DNA of 34,290 nucleotides from Methanomicrobiales archaeon (GTDB taxonomy: Archaea > Halobacteriota > Methanomicrobia > Methanomicrobiales > Methanospirillaceae), in NCBI GenBank assembly GCA_025358115.1, contig JANYKQ010000081.1, positions 1 through 34,290 of the forward strand. The letters run 5' to 3'. Below, in pieces: positions 26,989 through 34,290 of the stretch (positions within the stretch are counted from its first letter, which is position 1; each line of letters opens with the position of its first letter). The notes below the pieces were generated by a model. It did not search any database. It saw nothing but the letters and a program-made list of their open reading frames with translations, and was not told where the DNA came from. A program made the translations under genes and the position numbers.

Positions 26989-27879
26989 ATGCAAAACAGC
27001 AAGACACTATTCACCGGCCTTCTCGTGCTCGGCCTGCTCTGCCTCAGTGGCATGGCAGCAGCACAGGAAGACACCACGGTAACCGATACCACAGGAACCA
27101 TACTGGCCGATGAAATCTTACCCTATGACGGACCCATCGGTGCAGGCAGCCCCCTCTACGGGTTGAAGATCGCGATGGAGGACATGGATGAATCCTTTAC
27201 CACAAACCAGAGCGAGCGGGTAGACAAGCAGATTGCCCACGGCCGGTTCCGCATTGCAGAAATGCGCAGGTCGCTCGAACTCAACCAGTCCGGTTCTGCC
27301 CAGCAGGCCCTCGATCTCTACTGGCAGAAGATGAACCTCACCCGCTCCACTATTGCCCCGTTCGGGTCCAACGCCACCGGGCTCCTCCATGCACAGGAAC
27401 AGATCGCAAAGCACCAGTTTGTGCTCGAAAGTCTCCTGCTCAGCCACCCGAACAACACCGGCCTCCGGCGGGCGTATAACAACAGCCTTGAACTCGAAGA
27501 GAAGTTCTCAGAAAAGACTGCAATAAAGTTCAGCCGCTCCGCAGGAAAGGACAACAAGACCATCCTCCGTGCCATCGGACTCGAACAGAAAGAGATGGAG
27601 CACAATGGAAAAACAGCCTTTACTCTGCAGGTAAACAAGACCCAAACCCGGCCATCGGAGACCGGGACACAGGAGCCACAGATCGAACGGGAGAAGAACC
27701 AGAATAAGAAACCCGTAGCGGACACCACAACCACGGTCACAACCCAGCCAACCCAGTCCGTAACCGGCAACCAGCAGCAGGGTCGCCAGTCCGATGATAA
27801 GCAGACCGGTAACAGCGGTAATAACGGTAACAGCGGCAATGCAGATACTACGGGAAAAGGCAATTCCCGGAACAGGTAA
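26989..27879 (+). CDS. Secreted DUF5667-type protein
   Basis: This 296-residue protein is probably exported: residues 1-24 form a signal peptide ending SGMAAAQ-E. I chose the ATG at 26989, preceded by TTGGAGAATAATT; the frame is open further upstream but that part has no coding character. Residues about 45-190 match the DUF5667 pattern: GAGSPLYGLKIAMEDMDES followed by helices with ERVDKQIAHGRFRIAEMRRSL. It has several N-glycosylation sequons (NQS, NLT, NAT, NNT). From about 215 the tail is low complexity, rich in Thr, Gln, Asn and Gly (NSGNNGNSGNADTTGKGN). The role is unknown. The following gene on the same strand encodes a membrane regulator, 95 bp away. Confidence 0.8.
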   Translation: MQNSKTLFTGLLVLGLLCLSGMAAAQEDTTVTDTTGTILADEILPYDGPIGAGSPLYGLKIAMEDMDESFTTNQSERVDKQIAHGRFRIAEMRRSLELNQSGSAQQALDLYWQKMNLTRSTIAPFGSNATGLLHAQEQIAKHQFVLESLLLSHPNNTGLRRAYNNSLELEEKFSEKTAIKFSRSAGKDNKTILRAIGLEQKEMEHNGKTAFTLQVNKTQTRPSETGTQEPQIEREKNQNKKPVADTTTTVTTQPTQSVTGNQQQGRQSDDKQTGNSGNNGNSGNADTTGKGNSRNR

Positions 27880-27974
27880 TACGATAAAAAATGAAAACCG
27901 CACAACCCGGCATCCCCCGGGTTCTGCAAATTTTAATACCCGGAGGTGATAGTATTCAACAGGAACGTGGTCCC

Positions 27975-28937
27975 ATGAGATCGGTTAACCGTAACCATCT
28001 TCTTTTACTGGCAGTACTGCTGGTATGCATGTTACCGGCAGGCACAGCAGCAGCGGCAGCCCCGGCCTATGCCACAACCTATACAATCACAGTCCAGGAA
28101 GACGGCTCCGCTCTCTGGCAGATTGAGTACCGCACGCTCCTTGCATCGGACGAGGACCTGCTGGCATTCGACAACTATACCCGCGACCTGTCATCAGTCT
28201 ACCTGCCACAGGTACGGGACCTGATGCAGCATTCCGCGGTCCAGGCTTCGGTTGCCGCCTCCCGGCCCATGGCCGTCAGCAACGTGACCGGCAACACCAT
28301 TGTCCAGACCTCCCCCACGGGCAGGTACGGGATCGTCATCTATTCCTTCAGCTGGTCGGGATTTGCAAAACCTGATGGCAGCCTGGCGATAGGTGATGCT
28401 TTTTCCGGGGGGATGTATCTTGCCAAGGACAACACTCTCGTGATCCGGTATCCCTCCGGCTGGACAGTCTCGCAGGCAGAACCGGCACCCGACCTGCAGC
28501 GCGACGAACTTGTCTGGTATGGCCTGCAATCGTTCAGTCCCGGTGAACCCCGGGTCCTGCTCGAAAAACCCGCATTCCCGCTCGTCCCGCTGATTGCCGG
28601 GATTATTGTCATCGCCGTCTTTGGAGGGTTTATTGTATACCGGGCAACAAAGCGCCGGACCGGGCAGGACAGATCCGAAGACCGGGATGAACCGGAGGAT
28701 GCAGGCGTACCAGAATTACCATTGTCCGAAGCGGAAGAGGCCGGTCTCGAAGAGAGAATCACAACGCTGCTCAAAGCCGGCGGGGGAGAGCAGTACCAGT
28801 CGGAGATTGTAAAAACGCTGGGCCTTCCCAAATCAACGGTGAGCTCTGCGCTCAACAATCTTCACCAGAAGGGAATCATCCAGAAGATAAAGAAAGGGCG
28901 GGAGAACCTCATCCGGCTCGTGCAGGGCCGGACATAA
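27975..28937 (+). CDS. Membrane-anchored winged-helix regulator with extracytoplasmic domain
   Basis: This 320-residue protein starts at 27975 (MRSVNRNHLLLLAVLL). A signal peptide or anchor covers 1-28, then a beta-rich extracytoplasmic domain of about 170 residues (YTITVQEDGSALWQIEYRTLL). A membrane helix follows at about 201-223 (LVPLIAGIIVIAVFGGFIVY), then a charged linker and a cytoplasmic winged helix (LEERITTLLKAGGGEQYQSE, STVSSALNNLHQKGIIQKIK). The architecture corresponds to archaeal DUF7345/DUF7343-type proteins, likely one-component regulators that read an outside signal. A strong GGAGGTGAT lies at 27942-27950, too far for this ATG; it probably overlaps the promoter, with TTTTAATA at 27930-27937. 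Its natural target may be the neighbouring secreted protein gene. Confidence 0.85.
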   Translation: MRSVNRNHLLLLAVLLVCMLPAGTAAAAAPAYATTYTITVQEDGSALWQIEYRTLLASDEDLLAFDNYTRDLSSVYLPQVRDLMQHSAVQASVAASRPMAVSNVTGNTIVQTSPTGRYGIVIYSFSWSGFAKPDGSLAIGDAFSGGMYLAKDNTLVIRYPSGWTVSQAEPAPDLQRDELVWYGLQSFSPGEPRVLLEKPAFPLVPLIAGIIVIAVFGGFIVYRATKRRTGQDRSEDRDEPEDAGVPELPLSEAEEAGLEERITTLLKAGGGEQYQSEIVKTLGLPKSTVSSALNNLHQKGIIQKIKKGRENLIRLVQGRT

Positions 28938-28972
28938 GGTCGGACACGTCCCGTTTACCCAAAGCAAATCTC

Positions 28973-28980
28973 TTTTTTTT
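28973..28980 (+). terminator. T-run terminator after the winged-helix regulator gene
   Basis: Eight T residues follow the stop codon of the regulator gene by about 35 bases. No hairpin is evident. The gap to 29210 is otherwise without a gene. Confidence 0.4.
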
Positions 28981-29210
28981 AAGAAGTGCCGGGAACCGCG
29001 AAAGAAAGAAGAAAAAAGTGCTGAACTTAAAACGCAGAAGCCGGGCATATACTCACCTTATCCCACTATCGTATCTCACCCGCCCGTCATGTACAAAGAG
29101 GATACGGAATATCTCACCACAAACCTGATAGCTTATTGTCCTCAGCACCAACCGTATAGTGTATGACACCTGCCACGCCCGGTACTCCTCTGTCGTCACG
29201 GAACAATACC

Positions 29211-30371
29211 ATGGCTCAGTTTTTTTCCTCCCATCCCTCCCGGGCGGACAATTTTACAGAATCAGTGATCCGGGAGATGACCCGGCTCTCCCTGAAACAT
29301 AACGCGATCAACCTTGCCCAGGGCTTCCCGGACTTTCCCTGCCCTGCAGAACTGAAAGCCGCGGCCTGCGAAGCGGTCAACGAGGACTACAACCAGTACG
29401 CGATCACGTGGGGCGCACAGGACCTCCGCGAGGCGCTCGCCGCCCGGGTAGCGCAGTTCAACGGCATGACCTTCGATCCCCAGACCGGCATCACCGTCAC
29501 CTGCGGCTCAACCGAGGCGATGATGGCCTCGATGCTCGCCATCATCCAGCCGGGCGATGAAGTGATCGTGCCCGAACCGTTCTACGAGAATTACGGGCCC
29601 GACGCCCAGATCTCGGGAGCGGTGCCACGGTACGTCCAGCTTAAGGATGATTTCTCCATCGATGAAGAGGCCTGGAAGTCCGCGTTCAATAAGAAGACCC
29701 GGGCGATCATCCTCAATACCCCCAATAACCCGACCGGCAAGGTTTTTTCCAAAAAAGAACTCGCGTTCATCGCGGACCTTTGTATCGATCACAATGTGAT
29801 CGCCATTACGGACGAGATCTACGAGCACATCCTGTACGATGGCAGGAAACATGTCTCGATAGGAGCTCTTGATGGCATGCAGGACCGGACCATCACCATC
29901 GGGAGTTTCTCCAAGACCTACAGCGTGACCGGATGGCGTGTCGGGTATGCCCTGGCCGGCACCGAGATCACAGCACGGCTCCGGAAGATCCACGATTTCT
30001 TAACGGTGGGTGCACCCGCCCCGCTCCAGCACGCCTGTGTGGCGGCCCTCCGGTTGCCGGATGCCTATTACCATGAGCTGGCCCGGGAATATGATCGGAA
30101 ACGGCACATCCTCTTTGACGGGCTGAAGAAAGCCGGGTTCACCTGCCAGCTGCCGGAAGGGGCCTACTATATCTTTACGGATATTGCCGGGTTTGGCATG
30201 AAAGATACGGAGTTCGCCCGCTATCTCGTGGAGAAGGTTGGGGTGGCAGCGGTCCCGGGAAGCTCGTTCTATCACGAGGGGGGAGAGACGAAACTCCGGT
30301 TCACCTTCTCGAAGAAGGATGAGACACTGGTCGAAGCGTGCAGAAGGCTGGAGACGCTCGATCTGGGATAA
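29211..30371 (+). CDS. Class I PLP-dependent aminotransferase (possibly cysteate/aspartate aminotransferase)
   Basis: This 386-residue fold-type I aminotransferase has INLAQGFPDFPCPAEL near the start, NTPNNPTGKVFSKKEL, TDEIYEHILYDG, and the PLP lysine K235 in SFSKTYSVTGWRVGYA. I start at 29211 (MAQFFSSHPSRADNF); an in-frame ATG at 29163 would add 16 residues without family character. The substrate cannot be read from the sequence; relatives act on aspartate, methionine or aromatic amino acids. It converges, 39 bp apart, with a coenzyme M operon that lacks only the transaminase turning L-cysteate to sulfopyruvate, so that role is a reasonable inference. Confidence 0.9.
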   Translation: MAQFFSSHPSRADNFTESVIREMTRLSLKHNAINLAQGFPDFPCPAELKAAACEAVNEDYNQYAITWGAQDLREALAARVAQFNGMTFDPQTGITVTCGSTEAMMASMLAIIQPGDEVIVPEPFYENYGPDAQISGAVPRYVQLKDDFSIDEEAWKSAFNKKTRAIILNTPNNPTGKVFSKKELAFIADLCIDHNVIAITDEIYEHILYDGRKHVSIGALDGMQDRTITIGSFSKTYSVTGWRVGYALAGTEITARLRKIHDFLTVGAPAPLQHACVAALRLPDAYYHELAREYDRKRHILFDGLKKAGFTCQLPEGAYYIFTDIAGFGMKDTEFARYLVEKVGVAAVPGSSFYHEGGETKLRFTFSKKDETLVEACRRLETLDLG

Positions 30372-30381
30372 GTCGAACTAT

Positions 30382-30399
30382 AAAAAAAAAAATTTTTTT
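30382..30399. terminator. Bidirectional A/T-run terminator between convergent genes
   Basis: Eleven A followed by seven T fill the 39-bp gap between the aminotransferase and comDE. On each strand a T-run follows the stop codon within 10-30 bases, so the element can end both transcripts. Confidence 0.6.
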
Positions 30400-30410
30400 A
30401 ATTCTTTCAG

Positions 30411-31535
30411 TTACCGGGAGTTTTTCATCGCTGCCGAGAACCGGTCCCGGATCTCGTGCGGCGTGAGAGGGATGTTCTTTACCGAAGAATTACCGGGCTT
30501 CAGCAGCACGTGAATGAAGTTCGGACCTTTACAAAGTCCCCCGATAACCGCTGCCAGTTCAGTTTCCGTCTGGGCTTTTGTGGTGAACCGGAAACCTGCC
30601 GCAATGGCAAGCAGCTCGATATCCGTATCCCGGTATGCCGGGGTGAGCTGGTTACCGGTACTGCCAAATGCGCCATTGTCGAGACAGAAGATCGTGAGGT
30701 TATCCGGCTGACGGGCGCCGATAACCGGCAGGATACCGGTCCCAAGGATACTCCCGTCCCCGTCAATAACCCAGACATCGCGCCCGGTGCCTTCAGCAAG
30801 CCCGAGCCCCAGCGGCGAGGCCTGCGTGTAGCTCCCGAGCATGTAGAAGTTCAGGGGCCGGTCGTTTGCAGCATAGAGTTCCTTGCCGGGCACCCCGATG
30901 TTCGAGACTACGGCCTGCTCCTCAAGATGCCGGGCAATGACACGGATCGCATCGAACCGGGTCATCACCGGTTCAGTAATAGTCCGCTCATAGGAAACAG
31001 CTACCCGCCGGGCACGGGATGGGGGCGGGCACTCTTCCCGGCAGGACCCGGCTCCTTCCCATGCCTTGGGGAGCACGAGAGCCACATGGGGTCGCGAGTG
31101 GAGGAATGCATCGTCAATCACATCGCCAATCTTTACGAACTCTTCGTTCGTAAGGATAATGGTATACGGGATTTCAGTTGCCTCAAGGATCTTTGGGATC
31201 GCTGCATTGAAGGGCACCTGTGCGGGAATGATCTCGTCCTGCACCCCACGCCAGCTTGCGATGATGGGGAGCGGGAGATCGTAGGTCTTTGTCAGGGACA
31301 TGATGGCATTGAGCGAGTTGCCCAGCCCCGAACTCTGGATGACCATTGCCGGCCGCTGTCCGGCAAGAGCAAGACCGGCACAGACACCAATCCCGTCCTC
31401 TTCCCGGGTAAGGCAGGTATGGTCGAAGTGGTCGGGCAGCAGGAAACAGAGATCTTTTGCCTTGTCGCACGGGATTGACGCGATGTGGCTGATGCCGTGC
31501 TCTTTCAAGATATCGATAACGAGGTTCTCATACAT
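30411..31535 (-). CDS. comDE: Sulfopyruvate decarboxylase, alpha and beta subunits fused (ComDE)
   Basis: This 374-residue TPP enzyme decarboxylates sulfopyruvate to sulfoacetaldehyde in coenzyme M synthesis. Residues 1-165 correspond to the alpha (ComD) part, with the cofactor-activating glutamate E46 in TREEDGIGVCAG. Residues about 190-374 correspond to the beta (ComE) part, with the TPP/Mg motif GDGSILGTG at 259-267 through LDNG. In Methanocaldococcus the subunits are separate genes; a fused form is usual in Methanosarcina and relatives. The start overlaps the end of the cysteate synthase gene by 8 bp, so translation is coupled. It is the last gene of the operon. Confidence 0.95.
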   Translation of the reverse strand: MYENLVIDILKEHGISHIASIPCDKAKDLCFLLPDHFDHTCLTREEDGIGVCAGLALAGQRPAMVIQSSGLGNSLNAIMSLTKTYDLPLPIIASWRGVQDEIIPAQVPFNAAIPKILEATEIPYTIILTNEEFVKIGDVIDDAFLHSRPHVALVLPKAWEGAGSCREECPPPSRARRVAVSYERTITEPVMTRFDAIRVIARHLEEQAVVSNIGVPGKELYAANDRPLNFYMLGSYTQASPLGLGLAEGTGRDVWVIDGDGSILGTGILPVIGARQPDNLTIFCLDNGAFGSTGNQLTPAYRDTDIELLAIAAGFRFTTKAQTETELAAVIGGLCKGPNFIHVLLKPGNSSVKNIPLTPHEIRDRFSAAMKNSR

Positions 31536-32796
31536 GATTCACCATCTCCGCGAGTTCCGTTTTCACGTCTCCGGCAGTTGCTCCGGCCGGGACACAGAAT
31601 GCAGCCTGGACCGGGACAAGCGGGTAATCTTCCCGCACCCGCTCGTATCCCCCGCCAGTGATATTCAGGAGCACGGTCCGGCTCTTGTCGATGCTGCCGC
31701 TCTCGCACGCCCGGAGGAGCGAGGCTGTGCATACCGCAGCAGCGGGATCAAGGTCGATGCCTTCGAGTTCAGTAAACAGGGCCCCGGCAGCACGGGCCTC
31801 ACCATTTGAAACCGCATACATCCTGCCGTCTGTTGCCGACATAGCATCGAACACCCCGCCGGGAACCGCATAGGGGGGTTCGCGGTTGGTCAGCACATCC
31901 GAATACACACAGGATATACATTTTTGTGCATCCGGCATATCCGTCTCCGCGATGAGATCTCTCCGCCGGTCATTCCAGGCCGAGACCATCGGCACAAACG
32001 GGAGGTTCTGGCTGAGGTGGAGGGAGGGCAGGGCAGTCCCGAACCGCCCGTCAGCCTTGAGGCGCATCGCAGCTTCCCATGCCGCTATTCCCCCCGTGCC
32101 GCTGCCAATTGCCTGGAAATAGTAGTCCGGGATACGGCCGATGGTCACGGCCGCATCGAGCATCACGGTCCCCATGCCGTCCCGCCGGGCAACATTCCGT
32201 GCCCCCCCCTCCTCGATATAACCGGGCAGGGAGCAGACCTCGCGGCTGAAACGGATGGCGTCGGTGTAATCCCCCCGGACCGCAATCACGCAGGCCTTCT
32301 CTGCCGGAACAGTTGTCCAGAGCCGGGGCAGGGCTTTTTCCGGTACAACGACAACGACCGGAACCCCGGTCAGGGCCGAGACCTGGAGGAATGCCCGGGC
32401 GGTATTGCCGGCCGAAGCAATGACAAGGATCTTGTTCGTGGTCTCGCGGGCGCGGACCATGGTCGGGAGGGCTTCGAGCTCCTTGAACGAGCAGGTGGTG
32501 ATCTTCCCACCCCGTTCCGGCCAGTAACCGTTGAATCCGATATACAGGCTGGGGAGGCCCAGTTCACGGGCCAGTGCTTCACTCTGGTAACTGACCGGGC
32601 CTGCATCGATGGGCAGCGTGCCCTGGATCGGAAGCCAGCTGCCAAAGTGGAAGATACCGGGAGCGTTTTTAAGATTCAGTTGTTGTTCCGCGTAATCGGC
32701 CCGGAGAAGGGATGGATGACCCTGAGGGCAGGAAAGGGTATAATGCTCCGGTACCTCTTCGCCACAGTGGACACAACGGAGCGTGTAAGCACTCAC
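31528..32796 (-). CDS. Cysteate synthase (threonine synthase-like)
   Basis: This PLP enzyme of 422 residues is expected to replace the phosphate of O-phosphoserine by sulfite, giving L-cysteate, the first step of coenzyme M synthesis in Methanosarcinales and Methanomicrobiales. The N-terminus has a zinc-ribbon-like LRCVHCGEE..LSCPQGHPS (C8, C11, C23). The PLP lysine is K105 in CSFKELEA, and the phosphate loop SAGNTARA is at 128-135. Its assignment over true threonine synthase rests on family resemblance plus its place between comDE and a marker 16 gene. ATGA overlaps join it to both neighbours: 8 bp downstream and 4 bp upstream. Confidence 0.9.
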   Translation of the reverse strand: MSAYTLRCVHCGEEVPEHYTLSCPQGHPSLLRADYAEQQLNLKNAPGIFHFGSWLPIQGTLPIDAGPVSYQSEALARELGLPSLYIGFNGYWPERGGKITTCSFKELEALPTMVRARETTNKILVIASAGNTARAFLQVSALTGVPVVVVVPEKALPRLWTTVPAEKACVIAVRGDYTDAIRFSREVCSLPGYIEEGGARNVARRDGMGTVMLDAAVTIGRIPDYYFQAIGSGTGGIAAWEAAMRLKADGRFGTALPSLHLSQNLPFVPMVSAWNDRRRDLIAETDMPDAQKCISCVYSDVLTNREPPYAVPGGVFDAMSATDGRMYAVSNGEARAAGALFTELEGIDLDPAAAVCTASLLRACESGSIDKSRTVLLNITGGGYERVREDYPLVPVQAAFCVPAGATAGDVKTELAEMVNHV

Positions 32797-34040
32797 AGGA
32801 GATCCTCCACCTTTCCGGTGAGGCTGAACTTCCGGTCAAGGATCAGATCTTTGAGATGCGTGCACAACCGCAGTGCCCGGGCACGATCCGACTGGCGAAG
32901 CGTGATGGGAACCTTTGTTGTGTTCACCGGTAACGCTCCGAGCATTCCGGAGAATGCTCCCCCGGGACACTCACGGACGCAGGTGCCACAGTTCACACAG
33001 AGCATCGGATCGATCCCGGCCTGAGGTGTGATCGCTCCGGTAGGACAACTCTGTGCAGACGTGCAGGTATCGCACTGCACACAGGCGCCGGGCGAGAAGG
33101 AGATAACCGGATCCGTACCATCCCAGACATCCGAGTAACGGGCAGTGGCAAAGGGGATCCGGTCCCGGACATCGGCAACCGGCAGCGGGATGCGGTCATT
33201 GGTGATGCGGAGGCCGTCAAGGACCGCATCGTCAAGTACGGGAATGGGGATGGCAACCGAGGTGTTGCACTCGGGCCCCAGCGACGTAACAAAACCGCCC
33301 ATCATCTCGGGGATCATCGTGTGCATATCCCCGTAGGCAGCGATGTTGGGTTTTTCCCGGCTGCTCCGGGTGCCCGTACCCATAACGTACCCGGTCCCCC
33401 CGTTGAGGAGGATCCGTGTTCCGGGGCCGATCACGCGAAAACCCGGATCGTTCTGGAGCGGGTTGATATCCCCGCACCCGCTCACCGAGACCTCGGTACA
33501 GGGCCCGGTCAGTCCTTTTGCCGAGAAGATGGTCTGGACCGTGTCGGGTTTAGTATTGAGGACCGCCAGGTAATTCCGGAATGCACTCCGGGTGGTGATG
33601 AGGCGGGCATGGCCCATATCGGCCAGCGTCACGGTGCGGGAGAACCGCTTGTTCGAGGACTCTACGTCAACAGCCACCTCATGTCCTGCAACGATGTCGC
33701 GGAAGAGATGCCCCCCGCCATACGTGGCGCTCGCCCGGGCAGTCCCGTATACCACGAGATCGACTGACCCGAGCCCCTCGTTCGGGCAGGGTCCGGGAAT
33801 GGCCGGCACACCATTCAGCCAGACTTTTTCCGCATGCCGGAAGGTGCCGGGTGCAGTTACCGGGAGGTGCAGGACGGCAAGGGTACCGGACATTACGCCA
33901 AATGTCCCGGTGGTCACCACATCCACATTGGCCGCGGTGATGGTCTCGTCCTCTGTAATGCGCTCTTTGAGTTCCGCGGCAGTGCAGACAACGGCATTTC
34001 CCCCGGAAATTTTCCTGTTGATCTCATCAATCGTCTTCAT
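32793..34040 (-). CDS. Methanogenesis marker 16 metalloprotein (DUF39 plus ferredoxin, ComF-like)
   Basis: The 415-residue protein starts at 34040 (MKTIDEINRKISGGNAVV); 21 more upstream codons are open but lie over the end of the next gene. Residues 1-300 are the DUF39/HcyBio domain (GTFGVMSGTLAVLHLP, SGCGDINPLQNDP, GGTGYVMGTGTRSS), related to the homocysteine-forming sulfurtransferase of methanogens. Residues about 310-363 carry two 4Fe-4S motifs (CVQCDTCTSAQSCPTGAI and CVNCGTCVRECPGGAF). From memory, a Methanocaldococcus protein of this type was reported to turn sulfoacetaldehyde into coenzyme M (last step). Its operon with cysteate synthase and ComDE fits that role strongly. The gene overlaps cysteate synthase by 4 bp. 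Confidence 0.92.
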   Translation of the reverse strand: MKTIDEINRKISGGNAVVCTAAELKERITEDETITAANVDVVTTGTFGVMSGTLAVLHLPVTAPGTFRHAEKVWLNGVPAIPGPCPNEGLGSVDLVVYGTARASATYGGGHLFRDIVAGHEVAVDVESSNKRFSRTVTLADMGHARLITTRSAFRNYLAVLNTKPDTVQTIFSAKGLTGPCTEVSVSGCGDINPLQNDPGFRVIGPGTRILLNGGTGYVMGTGTRSSREKPNIAAYGDMHTMIPEMMGGFVTSLGPECNTSVAIPIPVLDDAVLDGLRITNDRIPLPVADVRDRIPFATARYSDVWDGTDPVISFSPGACVQCDTCTSAQSCPTGAITPQAGIDPMLCVNCGTCVRECPGGAFSGMLGALPVNTTKVPITLRQSDRARALRLCTHLKDLILDRKFSLTGKVEDLL

Positions 34041-34050
34041 TCCTGCACTC

Positions 34051-34290
34051 CTAGAGGATCCGGATATCCTCGACCCGCACCTGCAGGCCCGTGGACTTCT
34101 CAAGCACCTGGTTCACCACACCGGTGTGGGCAACCTGCATTATGCAGAACGACGGGAGGAAGAACTGCCGGAACCCGAACTCCGGGGGGCGTCTCACTAC
34201 TTCTGCCATCCCCTCGAACCCGATGACATGGTAGGCCTGCACATCTTTCCCCCCGTTCTTCCGTGCCTCGTGGGGCCCGACCGTGTGGCA
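34051..34290 (-). CDS. Unrecognised CDS, C-terminal 79 residues (runs off the window)
   Basis: A minus-strand frame is open from the window end to a TAG at 34051. The fragment begins CHTVGPHEARKNGG, continues DVQAYHVIGFEGMAEVVRRP and ends VNQVLEKSTGLQVRVEDIRI-L. The stop is 10 bases before the marker 16 start, so it is the next upstream gene of the coenzyme M operon. I do not recognise the family; it could be another methanogen-specific marker protein. The N-terminus is missing. Confidence 0.6.
   Translation of the reverse strand, partial: CHTVGPHEARKNGGKDVQAYHVIGFEGMAEVVRRPPEFGFRQFFLPSFCIMQVAHTGVVNQVLEKSTGLQVRVEDIRIL

Noticed and set aside
27942-27975. ATT start at 27954 for the winged-helix regulator, placed after a perfect GGAGGTGAT
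   Set aside because: An ATT start is very rare; the nearby TATA-like TTTTAATA suggests the transcript begins after GGAGGTGAT, leaving ATG at 27975 as start.
31528-32796. Ordinary threonine synthase
   Set aside because: The N-terminal zinc-ribbon form and the place between comDE and the marker 16 gene point to cysteate synthase; certainty needs a phylogeny.
32793-34040. Homocysteine synthesis DUF39 protein (HcyBio)
   Set aside because: The ferredoxin part is on the same chain and the neighbours make coenzyme M, which fits the marker 16 type.

Overview
The window looks like chromosomal DNA of a methanogenic archaeon, most likely order Methanomicrobiales (a Methanoregula-like genome; this is inferred from gene content, no search was run). 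The evidence is archaeal tRNAs without encoded CCA, TATA-type promoters, Sep-tRNA:Cys-tRNA synthase, a coenzyme M biosynthesis operon of the cysteate synthase type, a methanogenesis marker 16 protein, and DUF1890/DUF1894/DUF63 proteins.

Left part (1-7974) is a sulfur amino acid locus. On the minus strand, reading right to left, it holds two tRNA-Cys genes, pscS (tRNA-dependent cysteine synthesis), metY, metX with a CBS pair, a free-standing threonyl-tRNA editing domain with a Cys/His tail, DUF1890 and DUF1894 (cut by the window edge). Divergent on the plus strand are cysK and a cysE fused to a DUF59/MIP18-type Fe-S assembly domain. Three routes that fix sulfur into amino acids therefore sit side by side.

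Middle part (8000-15051) is a high-affinity K+ uptake operon with an unusual layout. KdpC is fused in front of KdpA in one 801-residue protein, followed by KdpB and by a KdpD-like sensor that ends after its GAF domain and has no histidine kinase.

The stretch 15300-24400 carries mostly membrane or stress genes: DedA, HtpX, DUF63, a beta-carbonic anhydrase, a small HEAT-repeat protein, a P2-like P-type ATPase, a four-helix membrane protein and a Zn-type CDF transporter with a Cys-rich tail.

The stretch 24400-27000 is accessory and gene-poor. It has one copy of a roughly 285-bp dispersed repeat (another full copy precedes kdp, a fragment follows kdpD), a two-gene operon of unknowns, and about 800 bp without a convincing gene in which a 12-mer recurs. 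After it come a secreted DUF5667 protein and a membrane-anchored winged-helix regulator.

Right part (29211-34290): a minus-strand operon (unknown gene - marker 16/ComF-like - cysteate synthase - ComDE) makes coenzyme M from phosphoserine and sulfite. It faces a convergent class I aminotransferase that could supply the missing cysteate-to-sulfopyruvate step. The left and right ends thus both draw on phosphoserine and inorganic sulfur. The oddest items are the KdpC-KdpA fusion with kinase-less KdpD, the tRNA-Cys x2-pscS linkage, the CysE-DUF59 fusion, the editing-domain protein and the dispersed repeat.
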